DNA of 10,816 nt from positions 1 to 10,816 of the forward strand of contig JAQGJY010000345.1 in assembly GCA_028290325.1 (NCBI GenBank), read 5' to 3'. The notes beneath the pieces are model-generated. The model saw nothing but the letters and a program-made list of their open reading frames with translations. It did no database searches and had not been told where the DNA came from. Position numbers and translations under genes: made by a program. The stretch comes from Tardiphaga sp. GTDB lineage: Bacteria; Pseudomonadota; Alphaproteobacteria; Rhizobiales; Xanthobacteraceae. This document shows positions 1-6,719 of this stretch, piece after piece. The first letter of the stretch is position 1. The number at the start of each line of letters is the position of its first letter.

Positions 1-56
1 CCGTCCACGGCCTCGCGGCCGAGCACCGGGATATGCCGCGGCGTATCCGCGCTCAT
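1..56 (-). CDS. rsmH: RsmH (MraW) 16S rRNA m4C1402 methyltransferase, N-terminal fragment
   Basis: Only the first 18 codons are in the window; the gene runs off the left edge. Reading the minus strand from the ATG at 56-54 gives MSADTPRHIPVLGREAVD. The HIPVL..EAV pattern is the conserved N-terminus of RsmH, the SAM-dependent enzyme that N4-methylates C1402 of 16S rRNA. In this family the segment lies just before the SAM-binding motif, which is outside the window. rsmH is normally at the head of the dcw cluster (rsmH-ftsL-ftsI-murE and so on), so division and wall genes are expected to the left. No mraZ-like gene precedes it here: the 345 bases upstream lack a credible ORF. No clear Shine-Dalgarno sequence is visible before the ATG. 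The call rests on a short match, but the motif is specific. Confidence 0.8.
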   Translation of the reverse strand, partial: MSADTPRHIPVLGREAVD

Positions 57-401
57 GGCGCGGCTTTCGCGGCGGCGACGCGGAACCGGATTGGTCTGAA
101 GAGATGCGCCCGGTCCATGTCGCTTCGGTCGCCTTGCTCTGTCGCCGACCGGACGGATGGACGTTCCCGCTGCAATCGATCGCAAGCCCGCGTGTGTCAC
201 GCGCAAGGCCGGCGAACCGCATCGATGGAGTGGAACGGCCATGACGGTTGCGTTTTGAATGTCGTCCGTCCCCGCCGGGCCGGCTCTTCACCACTAAGTA
301 ACGTCACTTAGCGTTAAGAAAGCGTTGATGAAGCCCTTAACAACATTCGCACGCGATGATGTCCGCGGCTCACAAACCTGCGAAAACGCCGGTCGTATGG
401 G
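57..401. promoter_or_regulatory. Divergent intergenic region between rsmH and the amidase gene
   Basis: These 345 bases carry no convincing gene; the open frame at 33-311 is an arginine-rich GC artefact. The region should hold the promoter for rsmH and the downstream dcw genes to the left, and perhaps for the amidase to the right. The right part (about 290-350) is less GC-rich than its surroundings. It holds an 18-bp near-palindrome (294-311), a TTAA-N7-TTGA box (314-328) and a GTTAAG/CTTAAC inverted pair (313-318 and 336-341). I could not assign a confident -35/-10 pair on either strand. Confidence 0.5.
294..311. promoter_or_regulatory. 18-bp near-perfect palindrome, possible operator
   Basis: CTAAGTAACGTCACTTAG reads the same on both strands except for one mismatched pair (A300 against C305), so 16 of 18 positions are symmetric. 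It has no loop and no T-tract, which fits a dimeric regulator site better than a terminator. It lies in the divergent rsmH/amidase interval, next to a CtrA-like box. No regulator can be named from the sequence. Confidence 0.35.
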
Positions 402-599
402 TTGCGCGCTCCTGTCGCAGTCGAAATAGTGATGCGTAAGCGTGCACTGACTCGCGTTCCATACTGGCGTACCATTGTGAAATTGCCCGGCCCTTTTCCC
501 CCTGAAACCGAGTCGAAGCGCAAGCGCGCGCTGCCTTTACCCAAGGGCAGCACGAGCGCGGAGCTATTCGTCCCGGATTCCTCCGTCGTCTCGGACGTG

Positions 600-1343
600 A
601 TGCCGTCGCCGAATTTCGGCGAGCGCAATGACGGCCGCTATCCCGATATGATCGTGCTGCATTATACCGGGATGCCCGATGTCGAGGGCGCGCTGACGCG
701 GTTGTGCAGCGAAGGCACCGATGTCTCCGCGCATTATGTCGTGCTGGAAGATGGCCGCATCGTGCAATGCGTTCCCGAATCCAAACGGGCATGGCATGCC
801 GGCGCGGCGTTCTGGGCCGGCGAGACGGACATCAATTCGTGTTCGATCGGCGTCGAGATCATCAATCGCGGCCATGACTGGGGCTATCCGGATTACCCGT
901 TGCGGCAAATCGCGGCGGTCATCGCGCTGTGTCGCGGCATCATGCTGCGGCACGACTTGCCGTCGCATCGCGTGCTCGGCCATTCCGACGTTGCGCCGGG
1001 CCGCAAGCAGGATCCCGGCGAAAAATTTCCATGGCAATCGCTGGCGCATTCCGGCGTCGGCGTCTGGGTGCCGCCCGCGCCGCTCTCGCACGGTGGCGAA
1101 GCGCTCAAGCCCGGGGCCAGCGGCGATGCCGTGTTGGGGTTGCAGGAGGCGCTGGCAAGCTACGGTTACGGCATCGCTGCGAACGGCGACTACGACAAAG
1201 CCACGATGGAGGTCGTGACGGCGTTCCAGCGCCATTTCCGGCCCGCCCGCGTCGATGGCGTGGCCGATCACTCGACGTTGACGACGCTGCAATCGCTGAT
1301 GACCGCGCTCGCCGCGCAGAACGCTTTGAACGGCGGCTCTTGA
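600..1343 (+). CDS. N-acetylmuramoyl-L-alanine amidase (AmiD-like, Amidase_2 plus PG_binding_1)
   Basis: This is a zinc amidase that cleaves the bond between MurNAc and L-Ala in peptidoglycan, for turnover or recycling. With the start at 600 (247 aa), the Amidase_2 domain covers about residues 15-150. The likely zinc ligands are H21 (VLHYTG), H128 (LGHSD) and D138 (KQDPG), with E86 (SIGVEI) and K136 at the active site. The H-x7-K-x-D spacing matches AmiD. A C-terminal peptidoglycan-binding domain follows (about 165-235: KPGASGDAVLGLQEAL, then AFQRHF and VDG.AD..T). The frame is open back to a TTG at 402 and an ATG at 432. That extension (AVEIVMRKRALTR onward) is basic and proline-rich, contains no convincing signal peptide and looks non-conserved. 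VPDSSVV just before residue 1 does resemble the family N-terminus, so the true start may be slightly upstream; no start has a good ribosome-binding site. Without a signal peptide the enzyme would be cytoplasmic. The stop overlaps the likely rnpB promoter. Confidence 0.88.
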   Translation: MPSPNFGERNDGRYPDMIVLHYTGMPDVEGALTRLCSEGTDVSAHYVVLEDGRIVQCVPESKRAWHAGAAFWAGETDINSCSIGVEIINRGHDWGYPDYPLRQIAAVIALCRGIMLRHDLPSHRVLGHSDVAPGRKQDPGEKFPWQSLAHSGVGVWVPPAPLSHGGEALKPGASGDAVLGLQEALASYGYGIAANGDYDKATMEVVTAFQRHFRPARVDGVADHSTLTTLQSLMTALAAQNALNGGS

Positions 1344-1368
1344 CCCGAACCGGCGCAGCCGTCATGGC
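1340..1368 (+). promoter_or_regulatory. Likely rnpB promoter overlapping the amidase stop codon
   Basis: A -35 box CTTGACC (TTGACC at 1340-1345) is followed, after 17 bases, by a weak -10 CATGGC (1363-1368). Initiation would then fall about 6-7 bases downstream, at 1374-1375, which is where the RNase P RNA P1 helix begins. CTTGAC is the typical -35 of strong alphaproteobacterial stable-RNA promoters. The TGA stop of the amidase gene (1341-1343) lies inside the -35 box. The weak -10 is the main doubt. Confidence 0.5.
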
Positions 1369-1373
1369 TTGCC

Positions 1374-1791
1374 TGTCAGTCGGCCGGACGGCCGCTCCGG
1401 CGATCACCGAAAGGTGGCCGGGGAGGAAAGTCCGGGCTCCATCGACATACGGTGCCGGATAACGTCCGGCGGGGGCGACCCCAGGGACAGTGCCACAGAG
1501 AACGAACCGCTTCTCATCCGTGAGAAGTAAGGGTGAAAAGGTGCGGTAAGAGCGCACCGCGTCCCCGGCAACGGGGACGGCATGGCAAACCACACCGGGA
1601 GCAAAACCGAATAGGGACGGCAACGCGGGCCGATCGCGCAAGCGATAACGCCGCAGGGCCATGTTGGGCTCGACCGTCCGGGTAGGTTGCTTGAGGCCAT
1701 GCGCAAGCATGGTCCCAGATGAATGGCCGTCACGTATCGTCCGTGCAAACGGGCGGTGCCCTACAAAACCCGGCTTACAGGCCGGCTGACA
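1374..1791 (+). ncRNA. rnpB: RNase P RNA (type A)
   Basis: This is the catalytic RNA of ribonuclease P, which removes 5' leaders from tRNA precursors together with the RnpA protein. The ends pair as helix P1: TGTCAGTCGG (1374-1383) with CCGGCTGACA (1782-1791), including one G-T wobble. Conserved blocks appear in the expected order: GAGGAAAGTCCGGGCTCC (1423-1440, P4 5' strand region), GCCACAGAGAACGAACCGC (near 1492-1510), GGGTGAAAAGGTGCGGTAAG (near 1531-1550, followed by AGCGCACCGC), CACCGGGAGCAAAACCGAAT (the L15/CCA-contact region, near 1593-1612), CAGATGAATGGCCGTCAC (near 1716-1733), and ACAAAACCCGGCTTACAG close to the 3' end. The length of about 418 nt is normal for an alphaproteobacterial type A RNA. 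Open frames on either strand here are artefacts. Confidence 0.97.
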
Positions 1792-1800
1792 TTCATCCAC

Positions 1801-1831
1801 GAAGGGTTCGGCGACACACGCCGGACCCTTC
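1801..1831. terminator. Hairpin terminator between convergent rnpB and the MFS gene
   Basis: GAAGGGTTCGGCG (1801-1813) pairs with CGCCGGACCCTTC (1819-1831) over 13 bp with one G-T wobble and a 5-base ACACA loop. It starts 10 bases after the rnpB 3' end and lies 24 bases past the stop of the convergent exporter gene, so it could end both transcripts. Only a weak T-rich stretch follows (ATTTC at about 1835), so it is not a classic U-tract terminator. Confidence 0.7.
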
Positions 1832-1854
1832 GCCATTTCGGCCCGGGCATGAAC

Positions 1855-3462
1855 TCAATGTCCGCCGCCGGCGCCGCCCGACAGAGGCGCGGGCTTCGCG
1901 ACCATGAAGACCAGCAAGCTCAGCGCGAGGTAGAAGAACGTCAGCGCGTAGAACGCATCGCCGAAGCCCATCACCACCGCCTGGCGATGGACGATCTGCT
2001 GCAACTGCTTCATCGCCATCAACGCGGCGTCGCCCCTGCCCTGAAAGCGCTGGGTAAAATTATTCAGCGTCTCCACGGCCATGGCGTTGCCCCACGTCAC
2101 CTTGTCGTGCAGCCGCGAAATATGAAAATCAGTGCGATGGTCGAGCACGGTATTGATGAGCGCGAGCCCCACCGCGCCACCGAGATTGCGCGTCAGGTTG
2201 AACAGGCCCGATGCGTTCTTCACGAGGTCGGGCGCCAGCGTGCCGAGCGCGATATTGTTGACCGGCACCATCGCCAGCATGATGCCGACGCCGCGCAGGA
2301 TTTGCGGCATCAGCAATTCGTAGAAATCATAATCGCGGGTGATGCCGGTCATCATCCAGGTGCCGACCGCGAACAACACGAGGCCGACCGCGATCAGGAT
2401 TCGCATATCGACCTTCTGCATCAGCCGGCCGACGATCGGCGCGGTCAAGAACATCGCGATACCCGAGACGAACATGGTCTCGCCGATCATCAACGCGCTG
2501 TAGCCGCGAATTTCCGCGAGATAGCGCGGATAGATGTAAGTCAGACCGTAGAGACCGATGCCGACGCAAAACGAAAACAGGCAGCCGAGCGCGAAATTCC
2601 GATTGGTGAAGGCGCGGATATCGACGATCGGCTCCTTCGCCGTCAGCACGCGCCAGAAAAACACGATCGCGGCGGCGACGCAGACCACCGCGAAGAACGC
2701 GATCGACTCGTCCTGAAGCCAATCGTTGCGCGGCCCCTCTTCCAGCACGTATTCGAGCGAGCCGAGAAACGCCGCCATTGAACCGAGACCAAGCCAGTCG
2801 AAATGATCGAGCAGGTCGAATTGCGGCTTGTCGAAATCGACCAGCGTCAGCACGCCGATGACGATGCCGATTCCCGGGACGACGTTGATGAAGAACAGCC
2901 AGTGCCATGACAGCAGATCGGTGATGTAGCCGCCGACCGTTGGGCCGATTGTCGGCGCCAGCGTCGCCACCAGACCGATGATCGGGCCGACGATGTGAAA
3001 TTTGCTGCGCGGAAACACCGTATAGGCCGACGCGAAAACGGTCGGAATCATGCCCGCGCCGAGAAAGCCCTGAATGGCGCGCCAGATGATCATCTGTTCG
3101 ATCGACGACGTGAAGCCGCACATCAGGCTCGCGAACGTAAATCCGGCCGCGGAAATCGCGAACAGGATCCGCGTCCCGAGCGCGCGCGACAAAAAGCCGG
3201 AGAGTGGAATCGCGATCACTTCGGCGATCAGATAAGCGGTCTGCACCCACGAGACTTCGTTGGCGCTGGCGGACAGGCCCGCCTGAATCTCCGACAGCGA
3301 TGCCGACACGATCTGGATATCGAGGATCGACATGAACATGCCGAACACCATGATGAGAAACGCCAGCAGCCGCCGCGGCGCGATGCGCTCGGCGGCGGCC
3401 GGATCAATGCCGGGCATGGCACTTGAAGAATTGCCACTTGTATTGGCGGTGGTGTCGGACAT
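1855..3462 (-). CDS. MFS multidrug exporter, DHA2/EmrB family (14 TM)
   Basis: This 535-aa inner-membrane drug:H+ antiporter has the usual length for the 14-helix DHA2 group. After a polar N-terminus, TM1 starts near residue 32. Visible family motifs are the D1-like LDIQIVSASL (47-56; the usual T after LD is absent), SWVQTAYLIAEVIAIPLSGF (71-90), motif A GFLSRALGTR (89-98), motif B RAIQGFLGAG (128-137) and the antiporter motif C around LAPTIGPTVGGYI (168-180). The start at 3462 has AGGA seven bases upstream. It lies 24 bases after the stop of the membrane-fusion gene, so the two form an operon; the partner would carry substrate across the periplasm, probably to a TolC-type channel encoded elsewhere. 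Substrate cannot be read from sequence. It is probably repressed by the divergent TetR protein. Confidence 0.93.
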   Translation of the reverse strand: MSDTTANTSGNSSSAMPGIDPAAAERIAPRRLLAFLIMVFGMFMSILDIQIVSASLSEIQAGLSASANEVSWVQTAYLIAEVIAIPLSGFLSRALGTRILFAISAAGFTFASLMCGFTSSIEQMIIWRAIQGFLGAGMIPTVFASAYTVFPRSKFHIVGPIIGLVATLAPTIGPTVGGYITDLLSWHWLFFINVVPGIGIVIGVLTLVDFDKPQFDLLDHFDWLGLGSMAAFLGSLEYVLEEGPRNDWLQDESIAFFAVVCVAAAIVFFWRVLTAKEPIVDIRAFTNRNFALGCLFSFCVGIGLYGLTYIYPRYLAEIRGYSALMIGETMFVSGIAMFLTAPIVGRLMQKVDMRILIAVGLVLFAVGTWMMTGITRDYDFYELLMPQILRGVGIMLAMVPVNNIALGTLAPDLVKNASGLFNLTRNLGGAVGLALINTVLDHRTDFHISRLHDKVTWGNAMAVETLNNFTQRFQGRGDAALMAMKQLQQIVHRQAVVMGFGDAFYALTFFYLALSLLVFMVAKPAPLSGGAGGGH

Positions 3463-3486
3463 GGCGCGTCCTGAAGTTGACGCGAA

Positions 3487-4695
3487 CTACTTCGCATCGT
3501 CCTTCGTGTCGATGGTCACATAGACCGACATGCCGGCGCGCAGGCTGTTGTCCTTCGCCACCTCGGCGGGCACGCGGATCCGTACCGGGACGCGCTGCAC
3601 GATCTTGGTGAAATTGCCGGTGGCATTGTCAGGCGGCAGCAGCGTGAAGACCGCGCCGGCCGCCGGGGACAGACTGTCAACGCGGCCTGTGACCTTCTTT
3701 TTGCTGCCATAGGCATCGACCGAAATGTCGACCGGCTGGCCGGGCTTCAGCCGCGCGAGCTGCGTCTCTTTCAAGTTTGCATCGATGTACACGTCGTTCA
3801 GCGGCACGATATTGCCGAGCCGCTGGCCGGGAGAAATGTAATCGCCGGCGTTGACGATGCGGTTGGAGAACACGCCATCGACCGGCGCGCGGACTTCCGT
3901 GAACGCCAGATCGCGCTCGGCCTTGGCGATCGAACTCTGCAACTCGAGCAGCGTGGCGCGAGCTTCGTTCTGTTGCGCCTTGGTGACCTCGACATTGTCG
4001 CGGGCGGCATCGAGCGCCGCCTTGGCGGCCTGCACCGACGCCGCACTCTGGTCGCGGCCGGCCTGCGAACCCTCGAACACCGCGCGCGAGGCGAAACCCT
4101 TGGTGCTCAGCGCCTGCTGGCGATCGAAATCGAGTTGCGAGCGCGTCGAGGCGGCTTCGGCGGAAGCGACTTGCGCTTGTGCCTGCTCGACCGCGCTCTG
4201 CGACGCGAGCACCTGACGGCCGATGCGTTCGATCGTGGCCTGTTGCGTCGCGGCTTTCGCGCGCGCCGCGTCGAGGGCGATCTTGTAGTCGCCGTCGTCG
4301 ATGCGGAAGACGACATCGCCGGCTTTCACAGCGGCGTTGTCGCTCGGCAGAATCGCCGCGATGTGGCCGGAGACGCGCGCGCCGAGCGTCGAATTATTGG
4401 CGCGCACATACGCATCGTCGGTCGAGACCAGAAAGCGGCCGACCAGATAATAGTTCACGCCATAGACAGCAGCCGCGATCGCGAGCAGCAGCCCGACGCC
4501 GACCAGGACGACCCTGCGCTTGCCGGATTTCGGCGGCGGGGCCGGCTTTGCCGTGGCGGCATTGTCGACGGCCGGAATGTCGAGCGGCGCTTCGGCGGCC
4601 ACGGGTTTGCTGGGGGCATCGCGCAATGGCGTCGGTTCCGCCAGCTCCGCTTCAGTTCGGATGATGCGGGCAGCTTGGTCGCGTGAACCGGCCAT
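3487..4695 (-). CDS. EmrA/HlyD-family membrane-fusion (periplasmic adaptor) protein
   Basis: This 402-aa adaptor links the EmrB-type pump to an outer-membrane channel. It has a cytoplasmic Ala/Pro-rich N-terminus (1-61), one transmembrane helix (about 62-80, RVVLVGVGLLLAIAAAVYGV), the typical STDDAYV entry to the first beta/lipoyl half (91-97), a long Ala/Gln-rich coiled-coil hairpin (about 145-265), the second lipoyl half (FTEVRAPVDGVFSNRI), and a beta-barrel with the EmrA signature GNFTKIVQRVPVRI near the C-terminus. I chose the ATG at 4695 because AGGAGG lies six bases upstream. The frame stays open to an ATG at 4770, but that would overlap the operator and promoter. It is the first gene of the operon with the MFS exporter, 24 bases apart. 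Confidence 0.93.
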   Translation of the reverse strand: MAGSRDQAARIIRTEAELAEPTPLRDAPSKPVAAEAPLDIPAVDNAATAKPAPPPKSGKRRVVLVGVGLLLAIAAAVYGVNYYLVGRFLVSTDDAYVRANNSTLGARVSGHIAAILPSDNAAVKAGDVVFRIDDGDYKIALDAARAKAATQQATIERIGRQVLASQSAVEQAQAQVASAEAASTRSQLDFDRQQALSTKGFASRAVFEGSQAGRDQSAASVQAAKAALDAARDNVEVTKAQQNEARATLLELQSSIAKAERDLAFTEVRAPVDGVFSNRIVNAGDYISPGQRLGNIVPLNDVYIDANLKETQLARLKPGQPVDISVDAYGSKKKVTGRVDSLSPAAGAVFTLLPPDNATGNFTKIVQRVPVRIRVPAEVAKDNSLRAGMSVYVTIDTKDDAK

Positions 4696-4751
4696 CACGG
4701 CCTCCTGACGACGGACAATGAAGAGGTCGGGCACCCCCCGGCCTTCTGATC

Positions 4752-4764
4752 TTGACGCTGTCAA
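4752..4764. promoter_or_regulatory. Secondary palindrome TTGAC-N3-GTCAA
   Basis: TTGAC (4752-4756) and GTCAA (4760-4764) form a 5-bp inverted repeat around GCT. They repeat the outermost five bases of the main operator at 4770-4790. The two centres (4758 and 4780) are 22 bp apart, about two helical turns, so two dimers could bind on the same DNA face. It could be a weaker accessory site or chance. Confidence 0.4.
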
Positions 4765-4790
4765 TATCATTGACCGAACGGTTCGGTCAA
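4762..4790 (-). promoter_or_regulatory. Putative promoter of the emrAB-type operon, overlapped by the operator
   Basis: On the minus strand the edge of the palindrome supplies CTTGACC (TTGACC at 4790-4785). An AT-rich -10 follows 16-18 bases later (GATATT or TATTGA, 4768-4761). Initiation near 4755 would leave a leader of about 60 nt before the ATG at 4695. Because the -35 and the spacer are the palindrome itself, a bound repressor would block polymerase. The outer end of the same palindrome also offers TTGACC on the plus strand (4770-4775), with a poor -10 TAGGTC at 4793-4798, for the divergent regulator gene. Confidence 0.5.
4770..4790. promoter_or_regulatory. Perfect 21-bp palindrome, likely TetR-family operator
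   Basis: The arms TTGACCGAAC (4770-4779) and GTTCGGTCAA (4781-4790) are exact reverse complements around a single central base (4780). Size and symmetry fit a TetR dimer site. It lies between a TetR-family gene and the divergent efflux operon, the classic place for an autoregulatory operator. A smaller palindrome with the same outer half-site, TTGAC-N3-GTCAA, lies at 4752-4764. Confidence 0.8.
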
Positions 4791-4865
4791 GCTAGGTCTG
4801 CGCGCGATCGGACGATGCCCCGATTTGTACGCGGCTGCCTGCGGGCCGCGCTGGACCACACCGCC

Positions 4866-5507
4866 ATGACACGCCATGCCGCTCCCGCCCCTGTTATGAC
4901 CATCGACGGCGACGAGGACACCTCCAAACGCCGCCAGATCATCGATGGCGCGCGCGGCGTGTTCATGAATCTCGGTTTCGACGGCGCCAGCATGGGCGAG
5001 ATCGCCCGGGCCGCCGGCGTTTCAAAAGGCACGCTGTACGTTTATTTCGCCGACAAGAACCGGCTGTTCGAAGCGATCGTGGAACAGGAATGCCTCGAGC
5101 AAGGTCGCGTGGTGTTTAATTTCGATCCGGCGCGGGATGTCGAGACCACACTGCGCGAGTTCGGATGCGCCTATATCCAGTTGTTATGCCGGCCCGACGG
5201 CGGCTCGGCCGTCCGCACCGTGATGGCGATCGCCGAGCGGATGCCTGACGTCGGCAAACGGTTCTACGATAACGTGATCGCCCTGACGATGGAGCGGCTC
5301 GGGACCTATCTGAAAGCGCGCGCGGACCACGGCGACCTTGCGATGCCCGACGCCGAGTTGGCGGCCATGCAGTTCATGCAAGTGTGTCAGGCGACGCTGT
5401 TTCAACCTTATATTTTTCAGGCGCGGCCCGCGCCGGCACCGGCCGAGATCGCCCGCGTCGTGGATAGCGGCGTGCGGATGTTTCTGGCGGGCTATCGCGC
5501 CAGATAA
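4866..5507 (+). CDS. TetR/AcrR-family transcriptional repressor (AefR-like C-terminal domain)
   Basis: This 213-aa DNA-binding regulator probably represses the divergent efflux operon and itself until a ligand binds. The N-terminal TetR domain spans about 20-68 (TSKRRQIIDGARGVFMNLGF) with the helix-turn-helix at 41-60 (ASMGEIARAAGVSKGTLYVY), followed by FADKNRLFEAIV. The C-terminal all-helical part (about 85-205: TTLREFGCAYIQLLCRP, then VRTVMAIAERMPDVGKRFYDN) resembles the AefR-type TetR_C domain. The start is uncertain: the frame is open from 4752, with ATGs at 4815, 4866 and 4896, none with a strong ribosome-binding site. I prefer 4866, which leaves a short disordered lead before the domain. 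The operator lies about 75 bases upstream. The next gene is convergent, 54 bases away. Confidence 0.9.
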   Translation: MTRHAAPAPVMTIDGDEDTSKRRQIIDGARGVFMNLGFDGASMGEIARAAGVSKGTLYVYFADKNRLFEAIVEQECLEQGRVVFNFDPARDVETTLREFGCAYIQLLCRPDGGSAVRTVMAIAERMPDVGKRFYDNVIALTMERLGTYLKARADHGDLAMPDAELAAMQFMQVCQATLFQPYIFQARPAPAPAEIARVVDSGVRMFLAGYRAR

Positions 5508-5524
5508 TCCGCGCGGAGATCGTC

Positions 5525-5549
5525 CTTGCGGCGCCGAAGCGCGCGCAAG
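5525..5549. terminator. Hairpin in the tetR/extensin-like convergent gap
   Basis: CTTGCGGCGC (5525-5534) pairs with GCGC (5539-5542) and CGCAAG (5544-5549), with one bulged G at 5543 and a CGAA loop. It fills the 54-base gap between two convergent stops, so it may be a bidirectional terminator. No T-tract flanks it on either side. Confidence 0.45.
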
Positions 5550-5561
5550 CTTGGCTGACGC

Positions 5562-6719
5562 TCACTCGTTGCCGTAATCGACATCGTCGGTATTTTTGCG
5601 ACGCGAGGCGCGGCGGGTGGTCGTGACCGATCCGGTGACCGATGGATCACGGCCGGCATAGCCGCGATTGCTCGGTGCATAGCGCGCGACGATCTCGTCG
5701 GCCGTCAAGGCGATCGGCTTGCAGATATTGCGGCGGCTGTTGCGGCGCATCAGGTCGACGTGGATGTGGTCGTAGTGATAGACGTTCGACCCCGGGGCGA
5801 GCACCGTGTTGAAATTCTCGCAGGCCGAACCCTGCACCTCGCGCAAGAACCCCTGCTCTTCCTGCATGCCTTTCCAGCCGTCCTTGACGCTGATGCGGCG
5901 GCCATCGGCCAACGTGAACGCGGCGATGTCGAGCGCATTGCCGAAAGCGTGCTCGGAAATATGCGCGCGCGAGTTGCCATTCATGCCCCGGCAGGAATAG
6001 GCGCTGATCTGCTTGATCTCGGCGACGCGCGATCCGAACCAGCGCATCGCGGCGGGCTGCACGGAGTCCGCCAGCCAGCGATCAAGCGCCGACACGATCG
6101 GACAAGCCAACGTCGCCGTCGGCTTGATCACCACCGGACCGAATGCGGCCACGGCATTGCCCGGCGCGGCTGCGGGGCCGGGTCCAAGCCGCGGCAGCGG
6201 GCGCTCGGTGGCGGGTTGGGCATAGGGATTCCGCATCATCGAGCCGCCGCGCGCGGGCGCGTCGTTCTCGAGTTCGGCCGCGATGTCATCCTCGCCGGCG
6301 GGTGCGACACCCGGCGCGGACAGCGACATCGGCCCACTCAGGCCGGCATCGTAGCGCGGTTGCCCGACCGCGACTTCGGGATAGGAATTGCGCGGCGCCG
6401 GCGCCGAGTTCCAGCGCGGCCCGGCATTGCCGATGCTGCCCGGCGGTCGCAGATCGTCGGCAAATCCGAGCGACGAACTGCTGTCGCCCAACGCTGCGAC
6501 CTTCAGCGGATACTCCGCGCCACAGGCCCCGGGGCCCGAGATCGGGTTGATCCGGACCAGATCGGGGTTCTCCCGGACTGCTCCTGATTTCAGACAAGCA
6601 ACCTCTGCCTCGGCCCGCCACGGTTCACGCTCGGAGGACTGAAACAGTCCGCGACCGCACCCCGCGAGGGAAACGAGGACGAAGGAGCCGACGAGATACA
6701 AACGAACTCCGCGCGTCAT
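5562..6719 (-). CDS. Extensin-like family lipoprotein (Extensin-like_C), probable metal-dependent wall protein
   Basis: This is a 385-aa secreted lipoprotein. Residues 1-21 form a lipoprotein signal ending in the lipobox LAGC, with Cys21 as the lipidated residue. A long Pro/Ala/Gly-rich, probably unstructured region follows to about 210, then the Extensin-like_C domain to about 345. That domain shows CPIVSALDRWL, VQPAAMRWFG, SAYSCRGMN, SEHAFGNALDIAAF, a DGR segment, FLREVQGSAC and YHYDHIHVDLMRR. The SxHxxxxALD plus HxH arrangement matches the metal-binding layout of M15/LAS-type peptidoglycan peptidases, so wall peptide cleavage is plausible; no activity is established here. Four Cys in the domain could form disulfides. 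A basic, low-complexity tail ends the protein. The ATG at 6719 is preceded by GGTGGA about 10 bases away; a TTG at 6737 is an alternative. Despite the name it is not a plant extensin. Confidence 0.88.
   Translation of the reverse strand: MTRGVRLYLVGSFVLVSLAGCGRGLFQSSEREPWRAEAEVACLKSGAVRENPDLVRINPISGPGACGAEYPLKVAALGDSSSSLGFADDLRPPGSIGNAGPRWNSAPAPRNSYPEVAVGQPRYDAGLSGPMSLSAPGVAPAGEDDIAAELENDAPARGGSMMRNPYAQPATERPLPRLGPGPAAAPGNAVAAFGPVVIKPTATLACPIVSALDRWLADSVQPAAMRWFGSRVAEIKQISAYSCRGMNGNSRAHISEHAFGNALDIAAFTLADGRRISVKDGWKGMQEEQGFLREVQGSACENFNTVLAPGSNVYHYDHIHVDLMRRNSRRNICKPIALTADEIVARYAPSNRGYAGRDPSVTGSVTTTRRASRRKNTDDVDYGNE

Noticed and set aside
232..254. GGAAC ... CGTT pair resembling an EcfG promoter
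   Set aside because: The spacer is only 14 bases, outside the 16-17 base range for EcfG promoters.
33..311. 92-codon open frame between rsmH and the amidase gene
   Set aside because: It overlaps the rsmH start on the other strand, is Arg/Ser/Cys-rich, lacks a ribosome-binding site and ends inside the palindrome.
1723..2781. 352-codon open frame on the plus strand
   Set aside because: It lies antisense to the MFS exporter, overlaps the end of rnpB, and encodes an Arg/His/Asp/Gln-rich protein with no domain; it is a high-GC shadow.
3973..4686. 237-codon open frame on the plus strand
   Set aside because: Antisense to the membrane-fusion gene, Arg/Gly-rich and without motifs; the minus-strand frame has clear family signatures.
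5760..6587. 275-codon open frame on the plus strand
   Set aside because: Antisense to the extensin-like gene and compositionally an arginine-rich shadow.
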